Of a stretch of 64,000 nt of DNA, positions 32,032 to 42,664 are shown piece after piece (the first letter of the stretch is position 1; each line of letters opens with the position of its first letter). The notes under the pieces were generated by a model that saw only the letters and a program-made list of their open reading frames with translations, had not been told where the DNA came from and made no database searches. Source of the stretch: Dugong dugon (lineage: Eukaryota > Chordata > Mammalia > Sirenia > Dugongidae); contig CM057481.1 in the NCBI GenBank assembly GCA_030035585.1, forward strand, positions 8,581,128 to 8,645,127. Reading direction: 5' to 3'. Both the position numbers and the translations under genes were made by a program.

Positions 32032-33161
32032 GGGGACCGTAAGTATCTGTTCGCCTCTCACACCTACCTCTCTCCAAGGAGAACAAAGGTGGAAGGCAGA
32101 ATAGCACTGGCTTTTATGTCCAACAGAACTCAGATGGATTTCCTGCTTTGGGCTTGTGGCCTTTGGGCAAAACAACACATCCCCCAGAGCCTCAGGGTCT
32201 TACTCTGTAAAATGGATGCAATAGTAAACATTTCACCAGTGGGAGGCTAGGAAGTTCTCAAGGGAACTTTGAAGCGGATGAGGAAATCGACCCAACCTTT
32301 GGGGAACGAAGGCCAAGTCCTCTTTCACACACACACTGCCCTGACACAGAAACGTGTGTGGGTGTACATGCAGACACAGCCTAGTCCCAGGGGCTCCCCA
32401 CAAGTCCAACGCCTCTCATCTCCTGAGTGAAAGATTAAGCTTGCCACCAGCTGGAGCACAGGGCCTTGCGATTAAACAGTTACTAAGAAAAACATCCCTC
32501 CCCACCCCTGCTCCAGCGACCCAGAAAGGCTCAAGGCCCCCCCCTCCAGCACCAGTCCTGGTGGGACATCTTGGCCACAAAGGCCATCCAGTGCTGCGCC
32601 TTCTCCTTAGGCCACCAGGTGGCAACCGTGCCACGCTTCCCTAAGGCTCCGAGCCCAGCCCTATCTGTCAAGCCCCAAAGAGGGGTCCCACCAGGCCCCT
32701 TTCCTCTGATTTATGAATTCACCCCTGAGGGCACGTCAGGGGCACTTGGGGACCCTGTCAGTGAACGCCTTGTCTGTAAAATAAAAAGACGAATGTGAGG
32801 AGTTCAAACCAAAGCAAAAGGAGAGAGACGAGTGAGACGAGAGAGACGAGAGACCTGAGAGAACATTGAGAAAATATCAGAGACTGCTGTCCAAACCGCA
32901 AAGAAACCAGCCTGGGACATCAGGCAGACCAGAGTTCAAATCCCAGCTCTGCCCCCGCCAGGCCAGTGACCCTGAGAACGTCACTCCACTCCTCGAGCCT
33001 CAGTTTCTCATCTGGAAAACGGGACTCATGACAGCCCTTCAAGAGCTGGAGATAATACATGGAAAGCGCCAGAACAGGGCCTGGCACCGCCTGGGTTTTG
33101 ATAAATGGTAATATCTATATTCATTATTAGCAGGCTGATGGTCAGAATGATTCCTTAACAG

Positions 33162-33186
33162 TTTTTTTTTTTTTTTTTTTTTTTTT
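33162..33186 (+). repeat. Run of 25 T
   Basis: Uninterrupted homopolymer, probably the tail of an old reverse-oriented retrotransposon. It lies in ACOX2 intron 5. Confidence 0.9.
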
Positions 33187-33448
33187 GGTCATTTCACAAT
33201 TCCTTTGGCAAGTCACCAGTAGAGTCACTTGTCTCTTTGGGGTGGTTTCCCCTGTCTGTGATCAGTAACTTTCCAAAGTCCCAAATGTGCCCATCTGTGA
33301 GCCTAGCCCAGGAGGCCAGGGTGTGGACAGCAATCATCCCGTGATTCAGGACCCATGTCCTCGCCGTGGACCCTGACACAGCCCATAGCTCTGGTGCAGA
33401 GATTCTGTCTCCTGGATCCCCAAGAAAATGGCTTGATTCAGAACACTG

Positions 33449-33545
33449 TGTTGATGCTGTGTGCTATCAAGTCAGTTCCGACTCACAGTGACCCTATAGG
33501 ACAGAGCAGAACTGCCCCATAGAACTCGCTGCATCTCCAGGCTCC
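33449..33545 (-). repeat. AfroSINE-type SINE fragment
   Basis: GCTATCAAGTCAGTTCCGACT through GACCCTATAGGACAGAGCAG. The 5' part of the SINE is missing. Confidence 0.75.
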
Positions 33546-34076
33546 AAATTGCTGTCCATAAGTCCCTCCAACTCAGTGCATGCTGGAGCCAGGCACCCAC
33601 CTTAAAGCCCCTCTGGATCGTTCCGTTTGTTTCCAGGGATAACAGGGAAGGCTGTTCGAGTCAAGGCGTAGCCTGATCAATCCGGCATGCCCACCTCCTG
33701 CCTCCCTCAGCCCCTGGCCACCCTGATGCTGCCTCCCCCGCCGCATGCCCCCCACACCGATCCGGACCTCCAGCTTCTGAGCACACCATTGCCTCTGCCT
33801 TGCTTTCCCTTCCTTGTGCAGCTGCCCCCCGACCCCGGAGATATCGCCTCGCCTCCAGGCTCCTGGGTGCTCCTGACTCATGTCCTCTAAGGCCTACCAA
33901 GCAAAGCCCATCCTGGCCTCACAGAGTGCCGTGCTTCCCCATGCCACCATGCTGGTCCTCTGCCCCATACAGACTGGGCCCATGTCCGGGTCCCTGATGG
34001 CAGAGCAATCTATCTGCTCTGTACACCGGGCTTGGTGCACGGGGCATCACGCTGGCCTCTCATCTCTTGCCCTCAG

Positions 34077-34196
34077 TGGGACTGTCAGCCACCCACGCCC
34101 TGGTCCTGGCCCAGCTGATCTGCTCAGGAGCCCGGCGGGGCGTGCACGCCTTCATTGTGCCCATCCGGAGCCTCCAGGACCACACCCCACTGCCAG
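34077..34196 (+). CDS. ACOX2: ACOX2 exon 6
   Basis: The acceptor CTTGCCCTCAG is followed by two bases that complete Leu, then GLSATHALVLAQLICSGARR and GVHAFIVPIRSLQDHTPLPG, ending at CCAG|GTAAGC. It is near-identical to human, with Arg-to-Leu at the second residue of the GRSATHAL block. No lesion. Confidence 0.96.
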
Positions 34197-34526
34197 GTAA
34201 GCTTCATGCTGCTCCCCCAGGTGGGGATCCCCACCAGGCCTCCCTGTCCTGGGGCCCCAGAGGCCCATGGGAGAAGATGAGGCCCGGGACATCTCTTTCC
34301 CTTGAGCGAGGAGGGGGTGCAGTTGGGCAGACCTAGTGCCAACTGGCTGGGTGACACTGGGCAAGATTCAATGCTTGTCTGTCCTCAGCTTCCTCACCTG
34401 CAAAAAAGTGTGATAACCCTGATGTCACAGGCTGCATGCAGCTCAGGTGAGCTGAAACAGGTATGCAGCACCTGGCATATGGCAAGCATTCAACCAACGG
34501 ACACTCCTATCTCCCTCTCCTTCTAG

Positions 34527-34642
34527 GAGTCACCGTTGGAGACATTGGGCCCAAGATGGACTTTGAACATGTAGACAATGGCTTCTTGCGGCTGGACCAT
34601 GTGTGGGTCCCCCGGGAGAACATGCTGAGTCGCTTTGCACAG
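34527..34642 (+). CDS. ACOX2: ACOX2 exon 7
   Basis: The acceptor CTCCTTCTAG is followed by GVTVGDIGPKMDFEHVDNGF and LRLDHVWVPRENMLSRFAQ, ending at CAG|GTTGGG. The donor has a G at +4 and lacks the usual A at +3, so it is weak. The reading frame is open and in phase with exons 6 and 8. Confidence 0.95.
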
Positions 34643-35280
34643 GTTGGGGGCCTGGGAAGCTGCAGCCTTCCCTGCCTGGGAGGGAACGGTGGACCCCACA
34701 GGCTAACGCTGGCCCCGGATCCTCCTCCGTAGGCTGAGTTTGGGCGCCCCCCCACCCCCAGACCTGGGTAAAACCCCAGTTTAGGAGCTGTGTGATTTGG
34801 GGCAAATAACTTCCCTCTCTGAGCATCGGAGTTCTCACACATAAGTAGGGAGACTCATCAGTCATCCCTGCCCACCTCGTGGAGTGGCAGGGCAATCCGA
34901 GGAGGAGGGGAAGGGGCTGAGGGAGACGTGCACAGTCTCTAACCTCAGAGACGCCTGGGCACAGCCTGGGTGCTGGAGGAATCTCTGAAGGTTCCCTGCT
35001 TTGCGAGACATTGCCCCTTCAGTTGTGGGTCGTGGGTAGGCCCGAGGGGTCCCAGGAGAGGAGCTGTGAACGGGGCACTTGGGGCAGTGGCTATTTAGCA
35101 ACGAGCACAGGAGCGTTTCAGTATTTTAGCCATCTGGCTCTGGCTGGCCGCTGGCCAGCCCCGCTGTGGTCGTGTCTGCTGCTGAGTGGCTGGAGACGCG
35201 TGGCACCCCCGGAGCATGGAGGCCCACAGTGCTGGATGTGGGCCAGGCTCAGACCCAGAACCTGTCCTTGGTCCACACAG

Positions 35281-35453
35281 GTCTTGCCAGATGGCACCTA
35301 TGTCACGCTCGGAACCGCGCAGAGCAACTACCTTTCCATGGTGGTGATACGGGTGGAAATGCTGTTGAATACGGTCTTACCCAACCTGCAGAAGGCTTGT
35401 GTCATTGCCATGCGCTACTCGGTCATACGCCGCCAGTCCCGGCTCCAGCCCAG
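35281..35453 (+). CDS. ACOX2: ACOX2 exon 8 with GC donor
   Basis: The acceptor TTGGTCCACACAG is followed by VLPDGTYVTLGTAQSNYLSM, VVIRVEMLLNTVLPNLQKAC and VIAMRYSVIRRQSRLQP plus two bases. The donor is CAG|GCAAGG, a GC donor in good context. It may be an accepted GC-AG intron or a GT-to-GC change. The frame is intact and joins exon 9 to give the expected Ser. Confidence 0.93.
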
Positions 35454-35689
35454 GCAAGGGGCCCCCAGAGGCTGACCATAGCAGACACAGCTACTTCTCA
35501 GTCCCATGGTGCCCGCCCCCTGACACCATCCCTCTGTCAGAGCCAGGCTGCAGGGGCAGACACTACCCACCACACACACACATCTGCCCAGCTGGCCATG
35601 CCTGCGAGGTCTCCATCCGACCCCTCTCTGGCCCTGGCTGACCGCCTGGCCCCAGTGGGTCTGCCAGCTGCCCTGTCAGGCTCTGTGTG

Positions 35690-35945
35690 ATCGTGTCTGA
35701 CCCAGAGTGTCTAGTCTTGTACCAGCGGGCCGACTCAGTCTGTGTCTGTCAGCGTCTGCCTGTCTGGCTGTGATTGGCTGAGTGAGTCTGGGTCAGCCTG
35801 TTGTCAAGCTGTGTCCGACTATGGGTGGCTGAGTCTGTTCTGTGTCCGTCCAAGCCCGAGTGTTTTATCAGAACTGCTTCTGTCTGATCGTCAGCATCCA
35901 ACTGCCTTATGTCTGACTAAGCCTGGATTTGTTTTCTCGTGTGTG
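35690..35945 (+). repeat. Degenerate TGTCTG-rich stretch
   Basis: GTGTCTGACC, GTCTGTGTCTGTCAGCGTCTGC and similar words recur many times without a fixed period. It is probably a decayed simple repeat. Confidence 0.5.
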
Positions 35946-36135
35946 GCTGCGTCTGGCTACCACCCCTCCACTCCACAGCACAGAATACCCTTCTATACCC
36001 TCTCTGTTTAACCTACACACACATATAGGGTTGCCAGATTTAACAGATAAAAATACAGGACACCCAGTTAAATTTGAATTTCAGATAAACAACCAATATT
36101 CTTTAGAATAAATATGTCCCAAATGGACACACATA

Positions 36136-36343
36136 CCCAAAACACAAACCTGCTGCCATCGAGTCGATTCCGACTCATAGCGACCCTGTAGGACAGAGTA
36201 GAACTGCTCCATAGGGTTTCCAAGGCTATAATATTTACAGAAGCAGATTTCCACATCTTCCTCCCGCGGAGCGGCTGGTCAATTTGAACCACCAACCATT
36301 CAGTTAGCAGCTGAGTGCTGAACCACTGCACCACCAGGGCTCC
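36136..36343 (-). repeat. AfroSINE-type SINE, full length
   Basis: Runs from CCAAAACACAAACCTGCTGC to GAACCACTGCACCACCAGGG, in ACOX2 intron 8 and antisense to the gene. Confidence 0.92.
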
Positions 36344-36900
36344 TTCACGCACATCCAGGATACGGCAAAATGGAGCCTGAGTGTGTGACGCCTCGGTGGG
36401 AGAACAGGAAGAGCGTAGAGCGTGACACACAGCTTAACTGACCTGAACCCGTGGGGCTGAGGGCCGGGCTTCAACCAGGCAGCTCTTGTCCCAGCTCTGC
36501 TGAGTGACCCTGGGCAAGTCCTTTGCCCTCGCTGGGCCTCGGTTTTCTCACCTGTGAAGTGAAGAGCAACATCACCATTCCGAGGGTCTGGCGCTGTTTC
36601 ATGCCATGGGCTACAGGGTCCAGAATAAGCCTTATATAAAACGAGCAGACCTGGGCTTTGTAAGGCTCCCCCACGAGGGCGGCACCCCTAATCAGAAATG
36701 CCTGTATTTCTGCAGGGAGATGTGGGAGTGCTCATGCTAGATGGGATGAAAAAGATACGTTAACAACCTCACATCAATTCAAGTTTTGCAATTAGTTCTA
36801 AACAATTGTTGGTTGCTGTGGTTTTTATGCTTTGGGGAGCTGGGAAGGTAGATATGGTTTGTTGGCGATCTTCTAAACCCGTTTCTTCTCTTCCCCTCAG

Positions 36901-37063
36901 TGACCCAGAGGCAAGAGTCCTGAACTACCAGACGCAGCAGCAGAAACTCTTCCCTCAGCTGGCCATGGCCTACGCTTTCCATTTCCAGGCCGTCAGCCTC
37001 TTGGAATTGTTCCAGCGCTCCTATCGTGCCATTCTGGACAGAGATTTCAGCCTCCTGCCTGAG
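36901..37063 (+). CDS. ACOX2: ACOX2 exon 9
   Basis: The acceptor TCTTCCCCTCAG is followed by one base completing Ser, then DPEARVLNYQTQQQKLFPQL, AMAYAFHFQAVSLLELFQRS and YRAILDRDFSLLPE, ending at GAG|GTAACT. It starts the C-terminal helical domain, with the DYQTQQ-type motif kept as NYQTQQ. Confidence 0.95.
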
Positions 37064-38427
37064 GTAACTACTGAGGTCTGCTGAGGACCAGGGGCGGGGA
37101 GGGCAGCTAAGGCTGCTCTACCCACTGGCAAGCAGCACCAGCCCAGGTCCCATGGGCCCCTCCCATCTCCCGCCCCCACCTGCCAACATCCCAAGGGAAC
37201 CTGGGGTGAACTGTACCCAGACATATATATCCACCCATACCTGGCCCCTAGAAAGCTCCAAAAGTGTTAGAAAAAATAATCACACGTTTTATACAGATTA
37301 CAGGCCCACAGTCATGACCTGTTTTGAAACCCAAAGAGCTCTGAAAACTAGAACTTGCTTAGAACTCATTCGGTGGCACAGCTGGACCTCAGCTGACCTA
37401 ACTTATCCCACTGAGCATGGAGACATTTTGCTGCAGAAATATTGTCTGATCATGAAGCTGCCCAGATCCCACTGGGGCATTCTATATATGACATCCAAAC
37501 CCATTGCCCTTCAGTTGATTCCAACTCGTAGACACCCTGTAGGACAGAGTAGAACCGCCCCATAGGGTTTCCAAGGCTGAAATCTTTACGGAAGCAGACT
37601 GCCACATCTTTCTTTCATGGAGCGGCTAGTGGGTTTGAACCACCAACCTTCCAGTTAGCCACCTAGTACATTAACCATTGTGCCACAAGGGCTCCTGTGT
37701 TGTATATCATATACCTTAAATGCCCTCTTTACTTTCTAGAATCCAAAAATTGTTCTGATTCTAAAACACATCTGGCCCCAAGGGTCTCAGATAAAGGACT
37801 GTGAACTTACATGGATACCAAGAGTCAGACAAGGCCAGGCCCCGTGCTTTTCAAGCATTGCTTTGTTTAATCCTTCCAACTGTGCAGCAGGCACCATTTA
37901 TATCTGCATTTCACAGATGAGGAAACTGAGCACAGAAAAGTTAAGGGACATGACATTCTTCCCAATGACATGAAAGTCTGAAAGATGGGTGGTGGGAGGC
38001 GGGTAGTCTCAGAACCAAAAACTCGAACGAGGCCTGGCAGCCCCTCCTACAACCAGGGGCAGTGGGTTGATGGTAGATACCCATCCTCACAGGCCAGCTC
38101 TCCAAAATCTCTGCTCACCAGAAAAATCCATAACTCCTGGATGATGGTGGGCCTGATCCCCTCTTCCTGAGGTCTTGGAGACACTGGTCTGGACGGAGCT
38201 CCTTTCTTCTTACTGCTGCATTTCCTGATTATGCGACCTTGGGCTAGTCGGCAACCTCGCTGAGCCTCAGCTCTCTCATGTATTAAGCTGTGAGCTGAGG
38301 AAACAATTGTTACCTCACAGAGTTGTGCTCAGCACACAGTAGGTTCTCAGTAGGTGGTAAGCACAGTTCTTACAGGAGGACCCCCTCACAGCCCCTGGCC
38401 CCCACCCCTGCCCTTCTGTTCCCACAG
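37064..38427 (+). other. ACOX2: ACOX2 intron 9
   Basis: Contains an AfroSINE (minus) at 37,495-37,695 and MIR copies near 37,850-37,980 and 38,220-38,360. Confidence 0.7.
37495..37695 (-). repeat. AfroSINE-type SINE, full length
   Basis: Runs from CCAAACCCATTGCCCTTCAG to TTAACCATTGTGCCACAAGG. Confidence 0.9.
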
Positions 38428-38618
38428 CTCCACGTGCTGTGTGCAGGTCTGAAGGCCCTGATGTCAGACTCCTGCACCCAGGGGGCTGAGCTGTGCCGCA
38501 GGGCCTGTGGTGGCCACAGCTTCTCCAAGCTCAGCGGCCTGCCATCGCTGGTCACCAGGGTGACGGCCTCCTGTACCTACGAGGGCGAGAATACTGTGCT
38601 CTACCTTCAGGTGGCCAG
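38428..38618 (+). CDS. ACOX2: ACOX2 exon 10, catalytic-glutamate exon
   Basis: The acceptor TGTTCCCACAG is followed by LHVLCAGLKALMSDSCTQGA, ELCRRACGGHSFSKLSGLPS, LVTRVTASCTYEGENTVLYL and QVA, ending at CCAG|GTGAGG. The CTYEGENTV segment, which carries the acyl-CoA oxidase catalytic base (Glu), is kept. The adjacent ACGGHGYS motif reads ACGGHSFS, with two changes at positions that are normally conserved. The frame is open throughout. Confidence 0.95.
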
Positions 38619-40302
38619 GTGAGGCCCTGCTGACCCAGGCCTCTGCCTGACCCTCAGGGATCCATCTAGCTTCTGCTTGGGTTGAGTCTCAGTCTGAGGC
38701 CCAAAGAGGGAGCAGGCTTTAGGGAGCACTGTTTTGGAACTGTCCAACTACCATCCACGTCTCCCCCGCCCACTGCTGCTCCCGGCCAGGCCGCCTTCGC
38801 CTCTCCCCTACACAACACCATCAGTCTCTTCACTGTCTCCGCTTCACCCTGCCCCACCTCAGTCCTTTCTCCACAGGCAGCCAGGGGATCTTGTCAGAGC
38901 TTAGAAAAGATCATGATTACATTCCTCAGTGGCTTCCCAGGAAAAAGCTACCCTCCACACGGGCCTACAAGGTCCTTGTGGCCTGGCCCTGCCTCCATCG
39001 CTATCCTACTCCCTACCCTCCCGCTTCTGCTCACATCTTCTAGCCACACACTTCTTTCCCACCACAGGGCCTTTGCACTTGCTGTTCATGCCACCTAGAA
39101 CTCAACTCCCCCAAGTTATTGTATTGCTGGCTTCTTCTCCTCCTCCAGGTCTCAGCGAAAATAACACCTCCTCAGAGATGCCTTCCCTGACCGCTCCATC
39201 TGACGTGGCACCACCCCAGCCCTTCTGCCCAACATTGCCTTATTTCCTTTGGAGCCGTTATCACAGTCTGTAGTGGTCTCATTTGTTGGTTTGTCCGTTT
39301 AACTTTTTAGACTGCGCCCCCACTAGACAGGTCCCTCCTGAAGAACAGGGACTGCCTCAGCCTTGCTCACTGCACTATCCGCCAGGCTGAGGCAAGGGCC
39401 TGCCTGCAGGAGGCTCCCACCTGACAGGCCGGACGAATGGCCGGGTCAGCCTCCTCCGAACAGGTGGTCTCTTCTCATCCTTCTTGTGTCTGTGGACCTC
39501 GTGGCCGACAAAGCTTCCACTCACCCCAGCTCACCTATGCTCAGGTGGCTTAACAGGACAAGTGTTTCCCCATGTGGGGAGAAGGGAATTTGCTGACAAG
39601 CACATTATACAACATGTATTGGTTGTTTTTTTATTACGAAAGGAACACACCGTCATTTCCTGGGCATTCCGCCAAGCACTTCACAAACATTATCTTGTTC
39701 GGTTCTCACAAGCTCTCTAGCGGGCGGCTGCTACCAGCCCCATTCGGGAGATGCAGAAAGAGGCTTAGGGAGGGGCAGCCACTTGGACAGAGCTGCATCG
39801 GCATCCAGGCTGTCTGAGCCAGTCCCAGGATTGTCACAAGGAAAAAGCTGAAAGTCACCTGTCAACCTCCCCTTCACGTTAGCATTTCTGCGCCTGTCCT
39901 TTCTTCCTCTTTCTGCTAAGAAAATTTAATTTCCATGTAGTCACTGTACAATTCATCATAAATCTCCAAATCGGAAAGTCCTAACTGACAGGAAAAAGTC
40001 TGTTTGCTCAGATCTCAAAAGGGCTTATGCCCAGGATCCCGGCTCTGCAGCCCCATTTCATTGCAGAGGAAACTCCAGCCTCGGGGAGCACCTCACCGAG
40101 TTCTCGAGGAGGTGGTGGGAGGGGGCTTTGAAATGAGGGGCGACCAACAGTGAGGGTGCTGGGCTGACAGCCTGGGTGCCCTGGTCTCCACGGGTGCCCT
40201 GGTCTCGCAGGAGCCCAGCGTAAGAGTGCATGTCTCTGGGAAGAGGGGTTCTGGGCTGTCCCAGAGGGCCCCTCGTGTCTCACCTGTCCTCCCCTCCCCC
40301 AG
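38619..40302 (+). other. ACOX2: ACOX2 intron 10
   Basis: Mostly unique DNA with a MIR-like copy near 39,650-39,790 and L2-like text near 38,880-39,360. Nothing coding beyond the two flanking exons. Confidence 0.6.
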
Positions 40303-40482
40303 GTTTCTGGTGAATAACTGCCTGCAGGCTCAGAAGCCCCCAGGCTCCACATCACAGAGGTCTCTGCCTCAGTCTGTCACATATCTCGCTGCACCTGTCC
40401 TGGCCAGGTGCCCAACCCAGCAGGCAGCCAACTTCCTCTGCCCTGAGGTCTACACCACAGCCTGGGCACACATGGCAGCCAG
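40303..40482 (+). CDS. ACOX2: ACOX2 exon 11
   Basis: The acceptor CCTCCCCCAG is followed by one base completing Arg, then FLVNNCLQAQKPPGSTSQRS, LPQSVTYLAAPVLARCPTQQ and AANFLCPEVYTTAWAHMAA, ending at CCAG|GTGAGC. It is less conserved than its neighbours, as this surface loop region also is between other mammals. Confidence 0.95.
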
Positions 40483-40863
40483 GTGAGCCAGTACCTGGAA
40501 ATCAGCCATCCCACCTAGGGAGGCTGCTTCCGTCACTGGGGCCTTTGGGCTTGGTTGGGTAGGCATACGTAGATACGCATCTAACCACTACCGCCACCAC
40601 CCCCTGCCTCCCCAGTCCTCCCAGTTCTGCCACCATGGGCAGAGAGAAGGGAAGTCACACCCGCCAGCCATAGACCACTATCATTTCCCTACCCTGGCCA
40701 GGGTGAGAGAAGGACATCAACTCTCCCCCCCCCGAGAGGAGTGTTCAAAATCTTTAGGTTCCTAAGGGTAACTGCAATACAGCGAACATACCCATATGTA
40801 AATCCTATGGATGTGTTGGTTTATAAATACCGATAAAGCAGTGCTCGTATGTTTGAAATATCC

Positions 40864-40930
40864 CAAAAAACCAAACCAAACCCATTGCCGTTGACTAGAT
40901 TCCGACTCATAGCCACCCTATATCCTGTAA
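40864..40930 (-). repeat. AfroSINE-type SINE, 3' stub
   Basis: AACCAAACCAAACCCATTGCC and CTAGATTCCGACTCATAGCC only. The rest of the element is absent. Confidence 0.8.
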
Positions 40931-41714
40931 TCTAAAAATAATTTTCAAAAATAGGACTATACCAAGAGGTAGAGTTGGTGTTATTTCCTGAGGTAAATAG
41001 GCTCCAGGGAACACGGACGAGACCTAGGACTCATCACATCCATTCTATCATTTGACAAATATTGACCGGCACCTACTGTGTGCCAGAAATGCCCAAACAT
41101 GCTGGGGCAGGGATGGACAAACAGACACCATCACAGAAAAGACAGGGAGACGTAACTACCTAAAAAGGAAACCTTCTGAACTGCTCCCCAAATATTAAAA
41201 AAAAAAAAAAATTGGAAAAAATATTTTCAGTATATGATGAGAGGTCTTATACCCCAGCCTGTGGTCCTGAGAGTGGGTAGTAGCTATTTCACGACCACCA
41301 GCAATCTGGGAGACTTTCGTTTAGTCCACAAATATTTATTAGTGTCTAGAATATGCCAGGCACTGTGCTAGGCACTAGGGATATATCAAGAAGCCATAAA
41401 ATCCCAGCCCTCACAGAGCTCCCATTTTAGTCAAGGGAGGTGGGGCAGGAGAATTCAGACTGCTCAGGGTACCTAAAATCCCATTATATTCTTTGTGCTT
41501 GGAACTCAGTGTGACATGCGACATCCTGCTCATCTATTCTCTGACCAAGAAAAAAATAAATATTGCTTAATAAGCAATTTACTTTCTTTACACACAAATT
41601 TCAAAGGTCATGGGTAGTTGACTGGTGAATAGAAAATAAAGGTTAAGAAAGTGGAAAATGATTGATCAAATGGTTTGGAGGACAAGGGTGGTTGTTTTTT
41701 TAACCTGCACTGCA

Positions 41715-42062
41715 AAATCTTTTATTTATTTATTGTGCTTTAGGTGAAAGTTTACAAAGCAAATTAGTTTCTCATTAAACAATTAATACACATATAGTTT
41801 AGTGACATTGGTTGTCAACCCCACAACCTGTCAACACTCCCCATTCTCAACCTCGGGTTCCCCATTTCCATTTGTCCAGCTTTCTGTCCCCCTCCTGCCT
41901 TCTCACCCTTGCCCCTGGGCTGGTGTGCCCATTTAGTCCTGTTTTGTTTTATGAGCCTGTCTGATCTTTGGCTGATGGGTGAACTTCACAAGTGACTTCA
42001 GTACTGAGTTCAAAGGGTGTCTGGGGGCCAAGAGTTGGGTTTTTTTTTTTTTTGTATTTTTG
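41715..42062 (-). mobile_element. L1 3'-end fragment
   Basis: Reverse-oriented L1 3'UTR: TTAGGTGAAAGTTTACAAAG, CAAATTAGTTTCTCATTAAA and TGTCAACACTCCCCATTCTC, the complement of the tail text in the L1 copy at 26,565. Confidence 0.8.
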
Positions 42063-42558
42063 TTCGTTTTGTTGTTGTCTGTTTGTTTTGTTTTTTTAAT
42101 GCGCCTTGAGCACAGCTCGGAGCAGGCTGGGTGACCGACAGGCTTAGTGGCCTTTAGGGAAAAGCCATTCTCCTTGCTTGGCCACGGTCTGGCCCCAGCA
42201 AGTCAGTCAACAGCACGGCGGGAGAAACCCTGGCATTCGGGTGGAGTCTGCATTAGAAAGAGGGGCAGCAGAGGCCTGTAGCCCTGCGGCTGTACAACAA
42301 CCCCCAAATCCTGTATCCACTCCGTGCTAGCCTATGACCCTGGAGAAGTTAGCTAACCTCTCTGGGGCTAGGTTTTGCCCGCTGTGAATGGGGAGTTCCT
42401 GCCCTAATAAGGGTCTCTGGAAACAGATAATGTACACCAAGTGTTTAGCTTTATGGCACATAAGTGGTCAGGAAATGGGAATTATTTCTACCTCCGAGAG
42501 ACCCCAGGCAGCCTGGGGCCAACCCCATTCTCTGTCTCTTTTTCTCTTTGGCCTTGAG

Positions 42559-42664
42559 GCTCATAAGGGACTCGGTGCATCATTTACAGACCCTGACGCA
42601 ATCCGGGGCCAACCGGCAGGAGGCGTGGAGCCAGACCACTGTCCTACACGTCCAGGCTGCTAAG
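42559..42664 (+). CDS. ACOX2: ACOX2 exon 12
   Basis: The acceptor TTGGCCTTGAG is unusual in having G at -3 (GAG instead of CAG or TAG). One base completes Arg, then LIRDSVHHLQTLTQSGANRQ and EAWSQTTVLHVQAAK, ending at AAG|GTGAGC. The frame is intact and close to human. Confidence 0.94.

Larger units (their letters stand above)
32032..34076 (+). other. ACOX2: ACOX2 intron 5
   Basis: Contains a MIR at 32,890-33,130 (CTCGAGCCTCAGTTTCTCATC), a 25-T run at 33,162-33,186 and a partial AfroSINE at 33,449-33,545 (minus). No coding exon is seen. Confidence 0.7.
35454..36900 (+). other. ACOX2: ACOX2 intron 8
   Basis: Has a repetitive GTCTG-rich stretch at 35,690-35,930, a full AfroSINE (minus) at 36,136 and a MIR near 36,470-36,560. 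No exon. Confidence 0.7.
40483..42558 (+). other. ACOX2: ACOX2 intron 11
   Basis: Contains a truncated AfroSINE (minus, 40,864-40,930), a MIR/L2-like segment near 41,330-41,400 and an L1 3' end (minus, 41,715-42,062). Confidence 0.7.
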
